Positions 8,780 to 19,580 of a stretch of 64,000 nucleotides of DNA are shown here, piece after piece (position 1 is the first letter of the stretch; each line of letters begins with the position of its first letter). The DNA lies in assembly GCA_014800685.1 (NCBI GenBank), contig JAAVFQ010000016.1, positions 1 through 64,000 on the forward strand, written 5' to 3'. The DNA is from Bacteroidales bacterium. GTDB lineage: Bacteria; Bacteroidota; Bacteroidia; Bacteroidales; Muribaculaceae. Under the pieces are notes generated by a model, which saw only the letters and a program-made list of their open reading frames with translations, was not told where the DNA came from and searched no databases. Position numbers and translations under genes: made by a program.

Positions 8780-10444
8780 ATGATAAAGACAAGATACATT
8801 GTGCCCGCGGCGCTTGCGCTTGGCCTCACTGCACTGACGGCGGCTCCGCAAAAGTCGCATGATGCGGCCGTGACGCGCAATCTAAATACCTTCAATGCTC
8901 TGGTCAAAGAGTTGGAGCTTAACTATGTGGACTCCATACGCACCGATGAAGCCTTCGAGACGGCTATCGGTGCGATGCTCTCTACCGTAGACCCCTATAC
9001 CGAATATTATAATCCCGAAGAGCGTCGGCAGCTTGAGACTATGACCACCGGCGAATATGGCGGCATAGGCAGCTATATTCTGGAGCGTGACGGCCACACC
9101 TATATTTCCGAGCCTCATGAGGGGTCTCCCGCGGCTCAGGCCGGACTGAAGGCAGGTGACTGGATAGTGAGAGTGGACACTACCGACACGCGCAACATGA
9201 AATCTTCCGAAGTGACCAAGCTGCTGCGCGGAGTGCCGGGCAGCCGTCTGCAGGTGGAGGTGATTCGTCCCTATGATAAAGACTCGGTCCATGTAGTAGA
9301 CATAGAGCGCAGAAAGCTCGTCGTGCCCTCTGTGCCATATTATGGAGTGGTAGACGGCAATTTGGGATATGTGAAGCTCACATCCTATATAGACAAATCG
9401 CCTGAAGAGGTAAAGGAGGCTCTGGAAAGTTTCAAGAATAATCCGGCAATCAAGGGAGTAGTGCTTGATTTGCGTGGCAATGGCGGCGGACTTCTCGAAT
9501 CGGCCGTAGACATACTTGGCAATTTCCTGCCTAAAGGGACAGAAGTGCTTCGCACGCGCGGAAAGAATAAAAATTCAGAAAAGATATATAAAACGCGCCA
9601 CACCCCTATCATGCCCGATATGCCGCTTGTGGTTCTTATAGACGGCGGTTCGGCCTCAGCTTCTGAAATAACGGCGGGAGCTCTTCAAGATCTTGACCGC
9701 GCTGTTCTTATAGGGTCGCGGAGTTTCGGAAAGGGTCTGGTGCAGAGCACTCGTCCTTTGCCCTACGATGGTCTGCTCAAGGTGACGGTAGCAAAATATT
9801 ACATACCCTCCGGACGCCTGATTCAGGCCCTTGATTATTCCCACCGTAACCCGGACGGTAGCGTGGCGAGGACGCCTGATTCACTGACCAACGTTTATCA
9901 TACGCGATTGGGACGCGAAGTGAGAGACGGCGGAGGTCTGAAGCCGGATGTGGAGGTTGACTGGGGTAAACTCAACAGATTGGTGTATAACATCGTCACC
10001 GGACATAAGGATTTCGATTTTGCTACCCGCTTTGCTGCCGAGCATCCTGAAATAGCTGCTCCGGAAGACTTCGTAGTCACCGATGAGATGTATGAAGAGT
10101 TCAAGAAGAGCATAGACCCTGCGAGTCTTAAATATGACAAAGTGTGTGAGGAAATGCTCAAAGACCTTACGGAAGCCGCCGAGACAGAAGGATACATGAG
10201 CCCCGAAGTGAAGAATCATCTCGACACACTGAAGTCTATGCTGACTCATAATCTTGACCATGATCTCGACCATAATCGAGCTGAAATAAGCCGTTATATA
10301 GAAGACGAGATTCTCGGCAGATATTATTATCAGCGTGGTAAGGTGATAGGCTCCTTGAAGTCAGACCCCGGACTGGAGAAAGCCCGTGAGATACTCTCAG
10401 ACCCGGCTGCATATAAGAAAATTCTCTCAGGAGATAAGAAGTAA
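8780..10444 (+). CDS. S41-family carboxyl-terminal processing protease
   Basis: This is a periplasmic or membrane-anchored tail-specific serine protease. A signal peptide (ALALGLTALTAAPQ) leads into a helical N-domain, a PDZ domain at about residues 88-165 (GGIGSYI..GSPAAQAGLKAGDWIV) and the S41 catalytic domain at about 190-370. The nucleophile serine lies in GGSASASE and the lysine in SRSFGKGLVQ, the Ser/Lys dyad of the family. The C-terminal 180 residues are helical. The 554-aa length is normal for Bacteroidales members. It lies 11 bases before mfd on the same strand. Confidence 0.95.
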   Translation: MIKTRYIVPAALALGLTALTAAPQKSHDAAVTRNLNTFNALVKELELNYVDSIRTDEAFETAIGAMLSTVDPYTEYYNPEERRQLETMTTGEYGGIGSYILERDGHTYISEPHEGSPAAQAGLKAGDWIVRVDTTDTRNMKSSEVTKLLRGVPGSRLQVEVIRPYDKDSVHVVDIERRKLVVPSVPYYGVVDGNLGYVKLTSYIDKSPEEVKEALESFKNNPAIKGVVLDLRGNGGGLLESAVDILGNFLPKGTEVLRTRGKNKNSEKIYKTRHTPIMPDMPLVVLIDGGSASASEITAGALQDLDRAVLIGSRSFGKGLVQSTRPLPYDGLLKVTVAKYYIPSGRLIQALDYSHRNPDGSVARTPDSLTNVYHTRLGREVRDGGGLKPDVEVDWGKLNRLVYNIVTGHKDFDFATRFAAEHPEIAAPEDFVVTDEMYEEFKKSIDPASLKYDKVCEEMLKDLTEAAETEGYMSPEVKNHLDTLKSMLTHNLDHDLDHNRAEISRYIEDEILGRYYYQRGKVIGSLKSDPGLEKAREILSDPAAYKKILSGDKK

Positions 10445-10455
10445 CGATCGGAAAT

Positions 10456-13400
10456 ATGAAACTCTCGGAGGCCGATAAGCTCTTCGCCACTCCGGCCAGA
10501 GTGAGGAGTGTGCGCTCCTTCATCAATGGGGAGCATGGAGATCGTATGCTTATCACGGGGCTTGACGGCAGTGCTCCCGCCATGCTTTTCGCGGCGCTGC
10601 CTAATGGCAAATCGCCCTATATCCTTATAGCTGACGACGCTGATGCCGCCGGCTATCTCTATAATGATATTTGCCGGATAAACGGTGGAAGCCGTGTAGC
10701 CATCTTTCCCTCAGGCTATAAGCGTGACATACGCTTCGCTCAGCCCGATGCTCCCTCACAGATATTGCGCACTGAGACTCTTGACGCATATTCGGACGGC
10801 AAGCTGACATGGGTGGTCACTTATCCTGAGGCATTGGCCGAAAAAGTGCCCATGCCGGAGGCTCTTTCAGAGTCGACTATAACGCTCTCCTCCGGAATGA
10901 AGCAAGACATGGATGCTCTTGTGCACAGGCTGCGCGAAGAGGGATTCAAGAATGTGGACTATGTGTATGAACCCGGCCAGTTTGCCCGAAGAGGCTCCAT
11001 CCTTGACGTCTTCAGTTTCAATAATGAACTCCCCTATCGCATAGATTTCTTTGACGATGAGATAGACTCCATACGCACCTTTAGCGTGGAGACTCAGTTG
11101 AGTGAAGAGACACTCCCCGGGGTCAATATTCTTCCGGCGGCGGCGAGTCGTGCGCAGTCCGGCGTCTCTCTGCTTGACTTTATCGCTCCCGGCAGCACAC
11201 TGATCTGCCAGTCGGCGTCATGGCTTCTTTCGCGTCTGGAGAATATCTGCACCTCCGGTCTTTCGGATAATGCCGTGCTCAGCGGTGAAGGGGATATGGA
11301 GGCGATAGAGCAGCTTGTGGATTACGGTAGATTCAAGGATGCCTTTGAGAAATTCCGTCGTATAGAGTATGCGGCAACAGCCGATGCCGTTCCGGCCGCG
11401 CATTATGACACGCGAATGGATTTCGACTGCTCGCCTCAAGCTCTATTCCATAAAAATTTCCAGCTCATTGCCGAGACATTCACGCGCCTGCTTTCCGATG
11501 GCTACAAGCTGCTGATACTCTCCGATTCGCCTCATCAGGCTCAAAGACTCAGAGACATATTCAGCGAACGCGGCGACAATATAGACTTCACTCCCGTAGA
11601 GAATACCATCCACTGCGGCTTTGCAGATAATGAGAAGAAAATATGCTATTTCACCGACCATCAGATTTTCGACCGTTATCATAAGTACAGTCTGCGCAGC
11701 GATAGGGCCCGAAGCGGAAAAGTAGCTTTAAGCCTAAAGGAGCTCGGACAGATAGAGCCGGGCGACTATATAGTGCATTCAGATCATGGCATAGGGCGGT
11801 TTGGCGGCCTCGTACACACCGATATGAACGGCAAGCCTCAGGAGATGATAAAACTGATATATCAGAACGAAGATCAGATTTTTGTCTCCATTCACGCCCT
11901 GCACAAGCTCTCCAAATATCGTGGCAAAGAGGGAGTGATGCCCAAAATCAGCAAACTCGGATCCGGAGCATGGCTAAGGCTTAAGGAGAAGACCAAGAAG
12001 AGGGTCAAAGACATAGCGCGCGACCTTATACGACTCTATGCCGCTCGCCGCGAAGAGAAGGGATTTGCCTACTCGCCCGACTCTTATCTGCAGCACGAGC
12101 TGGAGGCATCCTTCATCTATGAAGACACCCCCGACCAGCTGAAAGCCACCGAAGCCATAAAGCAGGATATGGAGTCGGCCCGCCCTATGGACAGGCTCGT
12201 CTGCGGCGATGTTGGATTCGGAAAGACAGAACTGGCTGTCCGCGCTGCCTTCAAGGCCGCCTGCGACTCTAAACAGACTGCAGTGCTCGTGCCTACTACG
12301 GTGCTCGCCATGCAGCATTTCCGCACTTTTTCCGAACGACTGAAAGACCTCCCGGTAAGAGTGGAGTTCATTTCGCGTGCGAGAAAGCCGAAAGAGGTGA
12401 AGCAGATTTTAAAAGATCTGGAAGAGGGAAAGATAGATATTCTTATAGGCACGCATAAGATTATCGGAAAGAGTGTGAAGTTTCATGACCTCGGACTGCT
12501 TATCATTGACGAAGAGCAGAAATTCGGCGTCGCCGTCAAGGAGAAACTCAAGCAGATGAAGGTAAATGTAGACACCCTCACCATGTCGGCCACGCCCATA
12601 CCGCGCACACTGCAATTCTCGCTCATGGGGGCCCGCGACCTCTCTTCACTCAATACTCCGCCGGCCAATCGTCATCCGATAGTGACCACGGTGGCTCCTC
12701 TGCAGGATGACATCCTCGAAGAGGCCGTGAATTTTGAAATCTCACGTGGCGGTCAGGTCTTCGTCATCTCTAACCGTATAGAGAATCTTAACGTATTGCG
12801 GAGCCAGCTGCTCAGACTCATGCCTGATCTGCGCATCGTCACGGCTCATGGTCAGATGCCTCCCGAGCAGCTTGAGAAGGCCATTCTGGACTTCTCGGCC
12901 CATGATTATGACGTATTGCTCAGCACTACGATAGTAGAGAATGGCATAGACATGCCCAATGTCAATACCATTATAGTCAATAATGCCCAGAACTTCGGAC
13001 TCTCCGAACTTCATCAGCTACGAGGGAGAGTAGGACGCAGTTCGCGCAAGGCTTTCTGCTATCTTCTGGTGCCTCCCGGCAATCCGCTGACTCCCGTGGC
13101 GCGTAGGAGACTGCAGGCAATAGAGAGTTTTTCTGACCTCGGCTCAGGCATTCATATAGCAATGCAGGATCTTGACATCCGTGGTGCCGGAAATCTTCTC
13201 GGTGCCGAACAGTCAGGATTTATTGCCGACCTCGGCTTTGAGACTTATCAGAAGATTCTCAAAGAGTCAGTCCTTGAACTTAAAACGGAAGAGTTTGCCG
13301 AAGAGTTTGCCGAAGGCTCGCAGGGGCAGCCGGAAGATTTTGTCTCAGATTGCACCATAGAGAGCGATCTTGAACTCCGGATACCGGCTACCTACGTCCC

Positions 13401-13806
13401 TCAGGAATCGGAAAGAATATCTCTCTATCAGCGCCTCGACAATATGGAGCGCCCGGAGCAGACAGATGCATTCGCTCTCGAGCTCAAAGACAGATTTGGC
13501 GACATCCCGGCTTCCACTTCCGAACTCATAAAGGTAGTTCCGCTAAGGGTCGCTGCCCGTCAGCTCGGCATAGAGCGTCTCACTCTCAAGAATGGCCGCA
13601 TGGCCCTTTTCTTTGTCGGTGACGACAATAAAGCCTACTATCGCTCCAACGCTTTCGGACGAGTTCTCTCATATTTGCAGGCATTTCCCACCCGTTGTGC
13701 CCTGCGCGAAAATAATGGCAGACGCTCTATAAGAATTGATAACGTAGATTCTGTCTCGGAAGCCCTTGATATCCTCAACACCATAAAAACCCTTTCCCCA
13801 TCATGA
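10456..13806 (+). CDS. mfd: Transcription-repair coupling factor Mfd
   Basis: Mfd is a DNA translocase that removes stalled RNA polymerase and recruits the UvrABC excision machinery. The domains run in the usual order: UvrB-homology region (residues about 1-400), RNA-polymerase-interacting CarD-like domain (YIVHSDHGIGRFGGL.. near 437), RecG-like helicase with Walker A GDVGFGKTE and box LIIDEEQKFGV, helicase C with LRGRVGRS, and the C-terminal D7 regulatory domain. The 1116-aa length is normal. The stop overlaps the next start by 4 bases (ATGA), so the hydrolase is translationally coupled. Confidence 0.98.
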   Translation: MKLSEADKLFATPARVRSVRSFINGEHGDRMLITGLDGSAPAMLFAALPNGKSPYILIADDADAAGYLYNDICRINGGSRVAIFPSGYKRDIRFAQPDAPSQILRTETLDAYSDGKLTWVVTYPEALAEKVPMPEALSESTITLSSGMKQDMDALVHRLREEGFKNVDYVYEPGQFARRGSILDVFSFNNELPYRIDFFDDEIDSIRTFSVETQLSEETLPGVNILPAAASRAQSGVSLLDFIAPGSTLICQSASWLLSRLENICTSGLSDNAVLSGEGDMEAIEQLVDYGRFKDAFEKFRRIEYAATADAVPAAHYDTRMDFDCSPQALFHKNFQLIAETFTRLLSDGYKLLILSDSPHQAQRLRDIFSERGDNIDFTPVENTIHCGFADNEKKICYFTDHQIFDRYHKYSLRSDRARSGKVALSLKELGQIEPGDYIVHSDHGIGRFGGLVHTDMNGKPQEMIKLIYQNEDQIFVSIHALHKLSKYRGKEGVMPKISKLGSGAWLRLKEKTKKRVKDIARDLIRLYAARREEKGFAYSPDSYLQHELEASFIYEDTPDQLKATEAIKQDMESARPMDRLVCGDVGFGKTELAVRAAFKAACDSKQTAVLVPTTVLAMQHFRTFSERLKDLPVRVEFISRARKPKEVKQILKDLEEGKIDILIGTHKIIGKSVKFHDLGLLIIDEEQKFGVAVKEKLKQMKVNVDTLTMSATPIPRTLQFSLMGARDLSSLNTPPANRHPIVTTVAPLQDDILEEAVNFEISRGGQVFVISNRIENLNVLRSQLLRLMPDLRIVTAHGQMPPEQLEKAILDFSAHDYDVLLSTTIVENGIDMPNVNTIIVNNAQNFGLSELHQLRGRVGRSSRKAFCYLLVPPGNPLTPVARRRLQAIESFSDLGSGIHIAMQDLDIRGAGNLLGAEQSGFIADLGFETYQKILKESVLELKTEEFAEEFAEGSQGQPEDFVSDCTIESDLELRIPATYVPQESERISLYQRLDNMERPEQTDAFALELKDRFGDIPASTSELIKVVPLRVAARQLGIERLTLKNGRMALFFVGDDNKAYYRSNAFGRVLSYLQAFPTRCALRENNGRRSIRIDNVDSVSEALDILNTIKTLSPS

Positions 13807-14846
13807 GAAAACTATCTTTCTTGCTCTCTCTCTCATTAATGCTTATATTCCCCTTTATCCTCCCGGCACAAAATAGCGATGAGGGCACTCCTCTGCTCCC
13901 CGATTGCCGGGAAAAGGAGGTGACGATAGAGACTGCGCAAGGTGTTCTGACAGGCACCCTTACCCTCCCCCTGTCTGGAGAAAAAAACTTTCCGGCCATG
14001 CTTCTTATCAGCGGGTCGGGCGCTCAGGATCGCGATTGCACCATAGGGGGCTATAAGCCCTTCAAGGTGCTTGCCGGTGCGTTGGCTCAGAAAGGATACG
14101 CCTCTCTGCGTCTGGACGACAGAGGGGTAGGAGGATCGGCTGCTCCCAAAGGTTATTATGGCTATAAGGAATCCGTGGCTGACGCCGAGGCAGCTTTAAA
14201 ATGGCTGGAGACCTGTCCTGAAATCAATGCTCACAAAACGGGAGTATTGGGACATTCCATGGGAGGAGCGATAGCTTTCAGTCTCGCTGAGGAATTTCCT
14301 GACGAGGTCAGATGTGTAGTAGCTCTGGCAGCCCCCGCCGTCACCGGAAAAGAGATGATGATACGGCAAAATGAATTGATATCTAATGCCGTAGGTAAAA
14401 TGCTCTCTACGGAGATGCATGAGGCCTTTGAAGAAATCTTTTCCGCAGTGGAAAAGGGAGACGGCAGTCTCATCTCAGAGGCCGTGACGAAATATGGGCC
14501 TGGGGCCGGCATGGACCCTCAGACCTATCAGGCTCAGATACGCGTGCTTTCCTCTCCGGAATATGTAGAAATGGTGCAGCGGGATTATTCCGCTCCGCTG
14601 AAGAATGTGAAATGTCCGGTGCTTGCCCTTATCGGCGAGTGGGATGTGCAAGTGGATCCTAAGGCTAATCTCCTCAGCATAAAGCTCAATATACCTTCGG
14701 CTCAGGTGGCCACAGTTGCTACTACGAATCATCTTTTCCAGACGGCCACAGATTCGTTTTCCTCGCTCAACTATGGAGCTCCGGGAGCAAAGTTTTCGGT
14801 CGAAGCGCTTCGCATGATAGCCTCATTCCTTGAGTCAAATCTCTAA
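13803..14846 (+). CDS. Secreted alpha/beta hydrolase
   Basis: This is a serine hydrolase of the alpha/beta fold with an N-terminal signal peptide (LSLSLMLIFPFILPA), so it is exported. The oxyanion region LLISGSGAQDRD, the nucleophile elbow GHSMGG at about residues 150-155, a late Asp (ALIGEWDVQVDP) and His (TNHLF near 308) give a complete catalytic triad. The family includes dipeptidyl-type and esterase enzymes, and the substrate cannot be told. The start overlaps the end of mfd by 4 bases. Confidence 0.88.
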   Translation: MRKLSFLLSLSLMLIFPFILPAQNSDEGTPLLPDCREKEVTIETAQGVLTGTLTLPLSGEKNFPAMLLISGSGAQDRDCTIGGYKPFKVLAGALAQKGYASLRLDDRGVGGSAAPKGYYGYKESVADAEAALKWLETCPEINAHKTGVLGHSMGGAIAFSLAEEFPDEVRCVVALAAPAVTGKEMMIRQNELISNAVGKMLSTEMHEAFEEIFSAVEKGDGSLISEAVTKYGPGAGMDPQTYQAQIRVLSSPEYVEMVQRDYSAPLKNVKCPVLALIGEWDVQVDPKANLLSIKLNIPSAQVATVATTNHLFQTATDSFSSLNYGAPGAKFSVEALRMIASFLESNL

Positions 14847-14890
14847 AAGAGGGCTCTCTAAACATCAGTAACCTCTAATCCCCCTGAATT

Positions 14891-16183
14891 ATGAAAAAAC
14901 TGTCTTTATGGCATCTGTGTATGCTCACTGTCCTGCTGCTGACAGCCCCGGTGCTTTCCGCAGCAGATAGCTATAAATCGCTCAATGGCACCATGACTCC
15001 CATTTCGCTTCCGGATGCCCTTCATCCCTGGTGGCCTGACTCCCTCAGTCTTCGTTTTGTCAATCACGTAGGCCGCCACGGAGCACGTTTCCTCTCTTCA
15101 GAGTCCAAGGTGCTTAAACTTGAAAAGTTTCTTAAGGAGCAGAATGCCGCACGAAATCTCTCTGACAAAGGCGAGCAGGTCATGGCGATGCTCGACACAG
15201 TGCGTGCCCGCACGGCAGGACGCTGGGGGGCTCTCACGGAGTTAGGACGCCGTGAAGAGGAGACCATAGCCTCCCTCACCTTCTCCCTCTCGCCCGAACT
15301 CTTCCATAAAGGACACATAACATCTCTCTCATCCTACGTGCCTCGGGTGGTAGAGTCGCAATACTCCTTTTGTCTCGCCCTTGCCGACAGCTCCTCACAT
15401 CTGGAAATAGTGACTGCGGAGGGGAGAAATTTCGACATCCTTATGCGCCCCTTCGACTATTTCAAGCCCTACAAACAGTATAGGGCCGAGGGCGCATGGA
15501 AAGCCCCCTACAGTCGCTTTGAGGCTCAGATAGTGCCCGTAGGGCCCGCTCGCAGGCTACTCAAGGATGACCGTTCGCTCACAGACGCAGAATCTCAGAC
15601 TCTCGCTCTGGATATGTATGGAATCCTTCAGGGTATGGAGGCTGCCGGCATCCCTATTTCCCCCTCTGCATGGTTTTCCGTAGAGGAATATCGGGAGTGT
15701 GCCGTCATATCAAATCTGGCGCGCTTCTGCCGCAATTCCATAAACCCATATTCCACACTTGCCGGCTCCTCGGCTGCCCCTCTGCTGGAAAATCTCATTC
15801 TCACGATGCGTAAGGCTGCCGAGGCCCCTGAAAAGGAATATGACGTGGCAAGACTGCGATTCGGCCATGATGAGACCCTGATGCCCCTTATATCGCTGAT
15901 GGGGCTCACGCCGCTTGAATTGGAAAAAGATTCCCTCTCACCCATAAACGTGTGGGAACGCTGGAACACGGCAGAATATTTCCCCCTTGCAGCTAATCTC
16001 CAGCTCTTCCTGCTAAGGTCGCCGGGCGGAAAAATGTTTGTAGCCGCGATGCTCAACGAGCGTCCCGTAGCCCCTTGTGCTGCCGACAGCCTCATAGGCG
16101 GCCAGCTCATCGTATCGCTTGACGACTTCGAGAAATGCATGAAAACCCGCCTGGCTCTCTTCCCCGCAATTTCTCGCGAATAA
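14891..16183 (+). CDS. Secreted histidine-type phosphatase (clade 2, phytase/MINPP-like)
   Basis: This exported histidine phosphatase (signal peptide about residues 1-25) releases phosphate from phosphomonoesters, and inositol phosphates are the likely class of substrate. The active-site RHGAR is at about residues 61-65 and the proton-donor motif GHDETLMPL is near 325. The HDE form resembles acid phosphatases and phytases more than the HAE form of classical MINPP. The 430-aa length fits. It lies 44 bases after the hydrolase on the same strand and may share its transcript, and it is followed by a strong terminator. Confidence 0.88.
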   Translation: MKKLSLWHLCMLTVLLLTAPVLSAADSYKSLNGTMTPISLPDALHPWWPDSLSLRFVNHVGRHGARFLSSESKVLKLEKFLKEQNAARNLSDKGEQVMAMLDTVRARTAGRWGALTELGRREEETIASLTFSLSPELFHKGHITSLSSYVPRVVESQYSFCLALADSSSHLEIVTAEGRNFDILMRPFDYFKPYKQYRAEGAWKAPYSRFEAQIVPVGPARRLLKDDRSLTDAESQTLALDMYGILQGMEAAGIPISPSAWFSVEEYRECAVISNLARFCRNSINPYSTLAGSSAAPLLENLILTMRKAAEAPEKEYDVARLRFGHDETLMPLISLMGLTPLELEKDSLSPINVWERWNTAEYFPLAANLQLFLLRSPGGKMFVAAMLNERPVAPCAADSLIGGQLIVSLDDFEKCMKTRLALFPAISRE

Positions 16184-16209
16184 ACGAGGTTGGAATAATC
16201 GCAAAGCGA

Positions 16210-16254
16210 AAAGAGTCCCCAAAAAGTTTTTTTCTGACTTTTTGGGGACTCTTT
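16210..16254. terminator. Bidirectional terminator between convergent genes
   Basis: A long inverted repeat AAAGAGTCCCCAAAAAGT / ACTTTTTGGGGACTCTTT separates the phosphatase (plus) from the 144-aa gene (minus). Confidence 0.92.
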
Positions 16255-16309
16255 ATGATTGAGAGACTGCTTCTTTCAATCTCACATAAATCGTTTTACT
16301 TCCGTACTT

Positions 16310-16744
16310 TTACTCTTCATTCAGAGCTTCGAAATAGCAGTCGGCTATCGTCAGCCATTCCTCCAGCGAGCCCTGCTGTGTATATCCCTTCACCGTTTCC
16401 GGGTCACCCAGAGTGCGCACGGCTGAATCTTCACTCAGCGTGACTACGGTTGGTTTCACCTCTGTGTCCGGGTCATAGAGCTTATTGATATTCACCGGAG
16501 CACGATCTTCCTCTATCAGATAGAGCGAACCCTTATAGTTATAAAGACCCATTATGCGGGCCACTCTCACCTTCTTCTCATCATCACTGCGGTGGATAAT
16601 CTCCGGGATATAATGAAATCCTGCGGTGGCATTGTCCCAGATGATGGCTCCTATACCTTTCTGCTCCATATTGGCGAGAAGTTCTTTCTTAGCGCTCGCA
16701 AAGAGTTGGCTGACCTGTGCGGCGAGTTCCTGCGTCTTTTTCAT
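16310..16744 (-). CDS. Unknown conserved-looking 144-aa protein
   Basis: I do not recognise this protein. It has no signal peptide, begins with a helical stretch (KTQELAAQVSQLFASAKKEL), and continues as a mixed alpha/beta region with several acidic segments. Codon use matches the neighbours and a terminator-like hairpin separates it from rsmA, so it is probably a real host gene with its own promoter. Cytoplasmic location is expected. Confidence 0.75.
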   Translation of the reverse strand: MKKTQELAAQVSQLFASAKKELLANMEQKGIGAIIWDNATAGFHYIPEIIHRSDDEKKVRVARIMGLYNYKGSLYLIEEDRAPVNINKLYDPDTEVKPTVVTLSEDSAVRTLGDPETVKGYTQQGSLEEWLTIADCYFEALNEE

Positions 16745-16768
16745 AGTGTTGTCAGTTTATTAATAAAT

Positions 16769-16799
16769 AAGAGACAGACGAAATGGCGCCTGCCTCTTT
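16769..16799 (-). terminator. Terminator downstream of rsmA
   Basis: The imperfect stem AAGAGACAGACG / CGCCTGCCTCTT with a T-rich minus-strand tail lies between rsmA and the 144-aa gene. Confidence 0.6.
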
Positions 16800-16839
16800 T
16801 TATACATTTTAGTGGGCTGAAAAGTTCGATGCCACTGCG

Positions 16840-17637
16840 CTATCTTCCTTCTTCTATCATACGCGTGAGGCGGATGAACTCTTCCACGCCGAGACGTTCA
16901 GGCCTCTCTTTGAGTATTTCATCCTCCCAGAGCGGGCTGCCGGGAGGGATCACCGGGCCTAGAGAATTGCGCAGCGTCTTTCTCCGCTGACCGAATGCCG
17001 TCTTCACCACCTGCTTGAAGAGCTTCTCGTCCACTCCCAGTTCACGGCGTGAATTGCGCACAAGCCTGATTACACCGCTCTTCACTTTAGGAGGGGGCGA
17101 AAAGACATTCTCATCCACCGTGAAGAGATATTCGCAGTCATACCAGGCCTGAAGAAGCACTGAGAGTATGCCATAGGTCTTCGAGCCGGGTGGAGAGCAA
17201 AGCCGCTGAGCCACCTCGCGCTGAAGCATCCCGGCAGCTACCGGAATCAGCTCCTTATAGTCGAGCACCTTAAAGAATATCTGAGAAGAAATGTTATAGG
17301 GATAGTTGCCTATAAGGGCAAAAGGCTTTCCATCATAGATTTCGTTAAGGTCGAGGCGCAGAAAGTCAGCCTCTATCACTTCGAGACCGGGCATGGCAGA
17401 AGCCAGATAGCCCACGCTCTCTGAGTCAAGCTCCACTGCCTTCAGCTTGCGTCCGCTCTCAGCCAGAAAACGGGTGAGCACTCCCATTCCGGGGCCGATT
17501 TCAAGGATAGGAAGGTCGCCGTAGGGGGTGCCCTCCAGATTAGCCGACGAGATGGTGTCGGCTATTCTGTGCGCTATATTGAGGTCGGTGAGAAAATGCT
17601 GTCCGAGACTCTTCTTCGCTCTTACTTCTTTTGGCAT
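16840..17637 (-). CDS. rsmA: 16S rRNA dimethyladenosine transferase RsmA (KsgA)
   Basis: RsmA dimethylates two adjacent adenines (A1518 and A1519 in E. coli numbering) near the 3' end of 16S rRNA during small-subunit maturation. It begins with [10 protein letters not shown], followed by the SAM-binding [15 protein letters not shown] near residue 46 and the catalytic [12 protein letters not shown] near 114. The 265-aa length is normal. It lies about 20 bases after mscL on the minus strand, so the two are probably cotranscribed. Confidence 0.97.
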   Translation of the reverse strand: MPKEVRAKKSLGQHFLTDLNIAHRIADTISSANLEGTPYGDLPILEIGPGMGVLTRFLAESGRKLKAVELDSESVGYLASAMPGLEVIEADFLRLDLNEIYDGKPFALIGNYPYNISSQIFFKVLDYKELIPVAAGMLQREVAQRLCSPPGSKTYGILSVLLQAWYDCEYLFTVDENVFSPPPKVKSGVIRLVRNSRRELGVDEKLFKQVVKTAFGQRRKTLRNSLGPVIPPGSPLWEDEILKERPERLGVEEFIRLTRMIEEGR

Positions 17638-17657
17638 CTCCGCTTCACACTTTGAGA

Positions 17658-18092
17658 TTATTTTTTCTGATTCTGAAGGATGTCGCGTATCTCGGTCAGA
17701 AGCACTTCTTCCTTAGTGGGCTCCGGAGCTGCGGGAGCGGGTTCGGGTTCAGCCTCTTTCTTGCGCAGTTTCATAGCGAAACGCAGAGCCACGAAGATGC
17801 TGAATGCGATGATGAAGAAGTCCACGATATTCTGAATGAAGAGGCCGTAATTGATAGCCACTTCCTCTATGGCCGCCTGGTCTCCTACTGCCTCTTTGCC
17901 AGCCGTAATCACATATTTCAGGTTCTTATAGCCGGCCCCTCCCGTGGCAAGACTTATCACCGGCATAATGATGTCATTGACCAGTGAAGACACGATTTTG
18001 CCGAATGCTCCGCCGACGATTACGCCGACTGCCATATCAATTACGTTGCCCTTCAGGGCGAATTCTTTAAAGTCAGATAAAAATTTTCCCAT
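17658..18092 (-). CDS. mscL: Large-conductance mechanosensitive channel MscL
   Basis: MscL is an inner-membrane pentameric channel that releases solutes on hypo-osmotic shock. The conserved start [20 protein letters not shown] sets the ATG at 18092, 18 codons inside the listed ORF. TM1 ([20 protein letters not shown]) and TM2 ([20 protein letters not shown]) are separated by a periplasmic loop, and the C-terminal helix ends [15 protein letters not shown]. Length is about 144 aa, normal for the family. Confidence 0.96.
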   Translation of the reverse strand: MGKFLSDFKEFALKGNVIDMAVGVIVGGAFGKIVSSLVNDIIMPVISLATGGAGYKNLKYVITAGKEAVGDQAAIEEVAINYGLFIQNIVDFFIIAFSIFVALRFAMKLRKKEAEPEPAPAAPEPTKEEVLLTEIRDILQNQKK

Positions 18093-18250
18093 CTCTGTAA
18101 TACTTTTAGGGGTTTGGATTGTTAGTTTTATAGTGGGTGGCTTCAAAGGCTTTCGCCTCCGGCCGTTAGTTTAACACCTGAATAGCAAAAAGTGTTTTAC
18201 ACCCGCCCTCAAAATATCTGTTTATCTGGCTTTTGAGTGAATTTTTCTGA

Positions 18251-19300
<1,050 letters not shown>

Positions 19301-19426
19301 TCATTGCCCGGATAGTTAAAATATTTGAAAAATCTCCCCCGGACCGGAGAAAATACCCTTTTTAGGTCAAAAATCATTTTGCCACTAAATATGGGCTCCT
19401 AACCCCGGTGGATGCATAAATAACTT

Positions 19427-19465
19427 GCGTGTTGTTCTGTTTGCAGGACAGCACGCTTCGTTTTT
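19427..19465 (+). terminator. Terminator in the gapA 3' region
   Basis: The stem GCGTG-(t)-TGTTCTG / CAGGACA-(g)-CACGC with a TTTG loop is followed by TTCGTTTTT. It isolates the following RNA gene from gapA. Confidence 0.85.
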
Positions 19466-19542
19466 AACTGAGCTATCTTTACAAACGTAAAATATGCAAG
19501 TGCTCGTAATTTCAAAATCTTACTGAAATTTTTTAATCAATA

Positions 19543-19574
19543 TTTGGATTTTTAAAAATTATGTTGTAACTTTG
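19543..19574 (+). promoter_or_regulatory. Consensus promoter of the structured RNA
   Basis: TTTG at 19543-19546, exactly 20 bases, then TAACTTTG at 19567-19574 match the Bacteroidetes consensus perfectly. The predicted start near 19581 falls at the base of the first hairpin of the RNA. Confidence 0.85.
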
Positions 19575-19580
19575 CACACA

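Noticed and set aside
18093-18146. N-terminal extension of MscL in the ORF track
   Set aside because: Family members start at [11 protein letters not shown], and the extra 18 residues have no counterpart.
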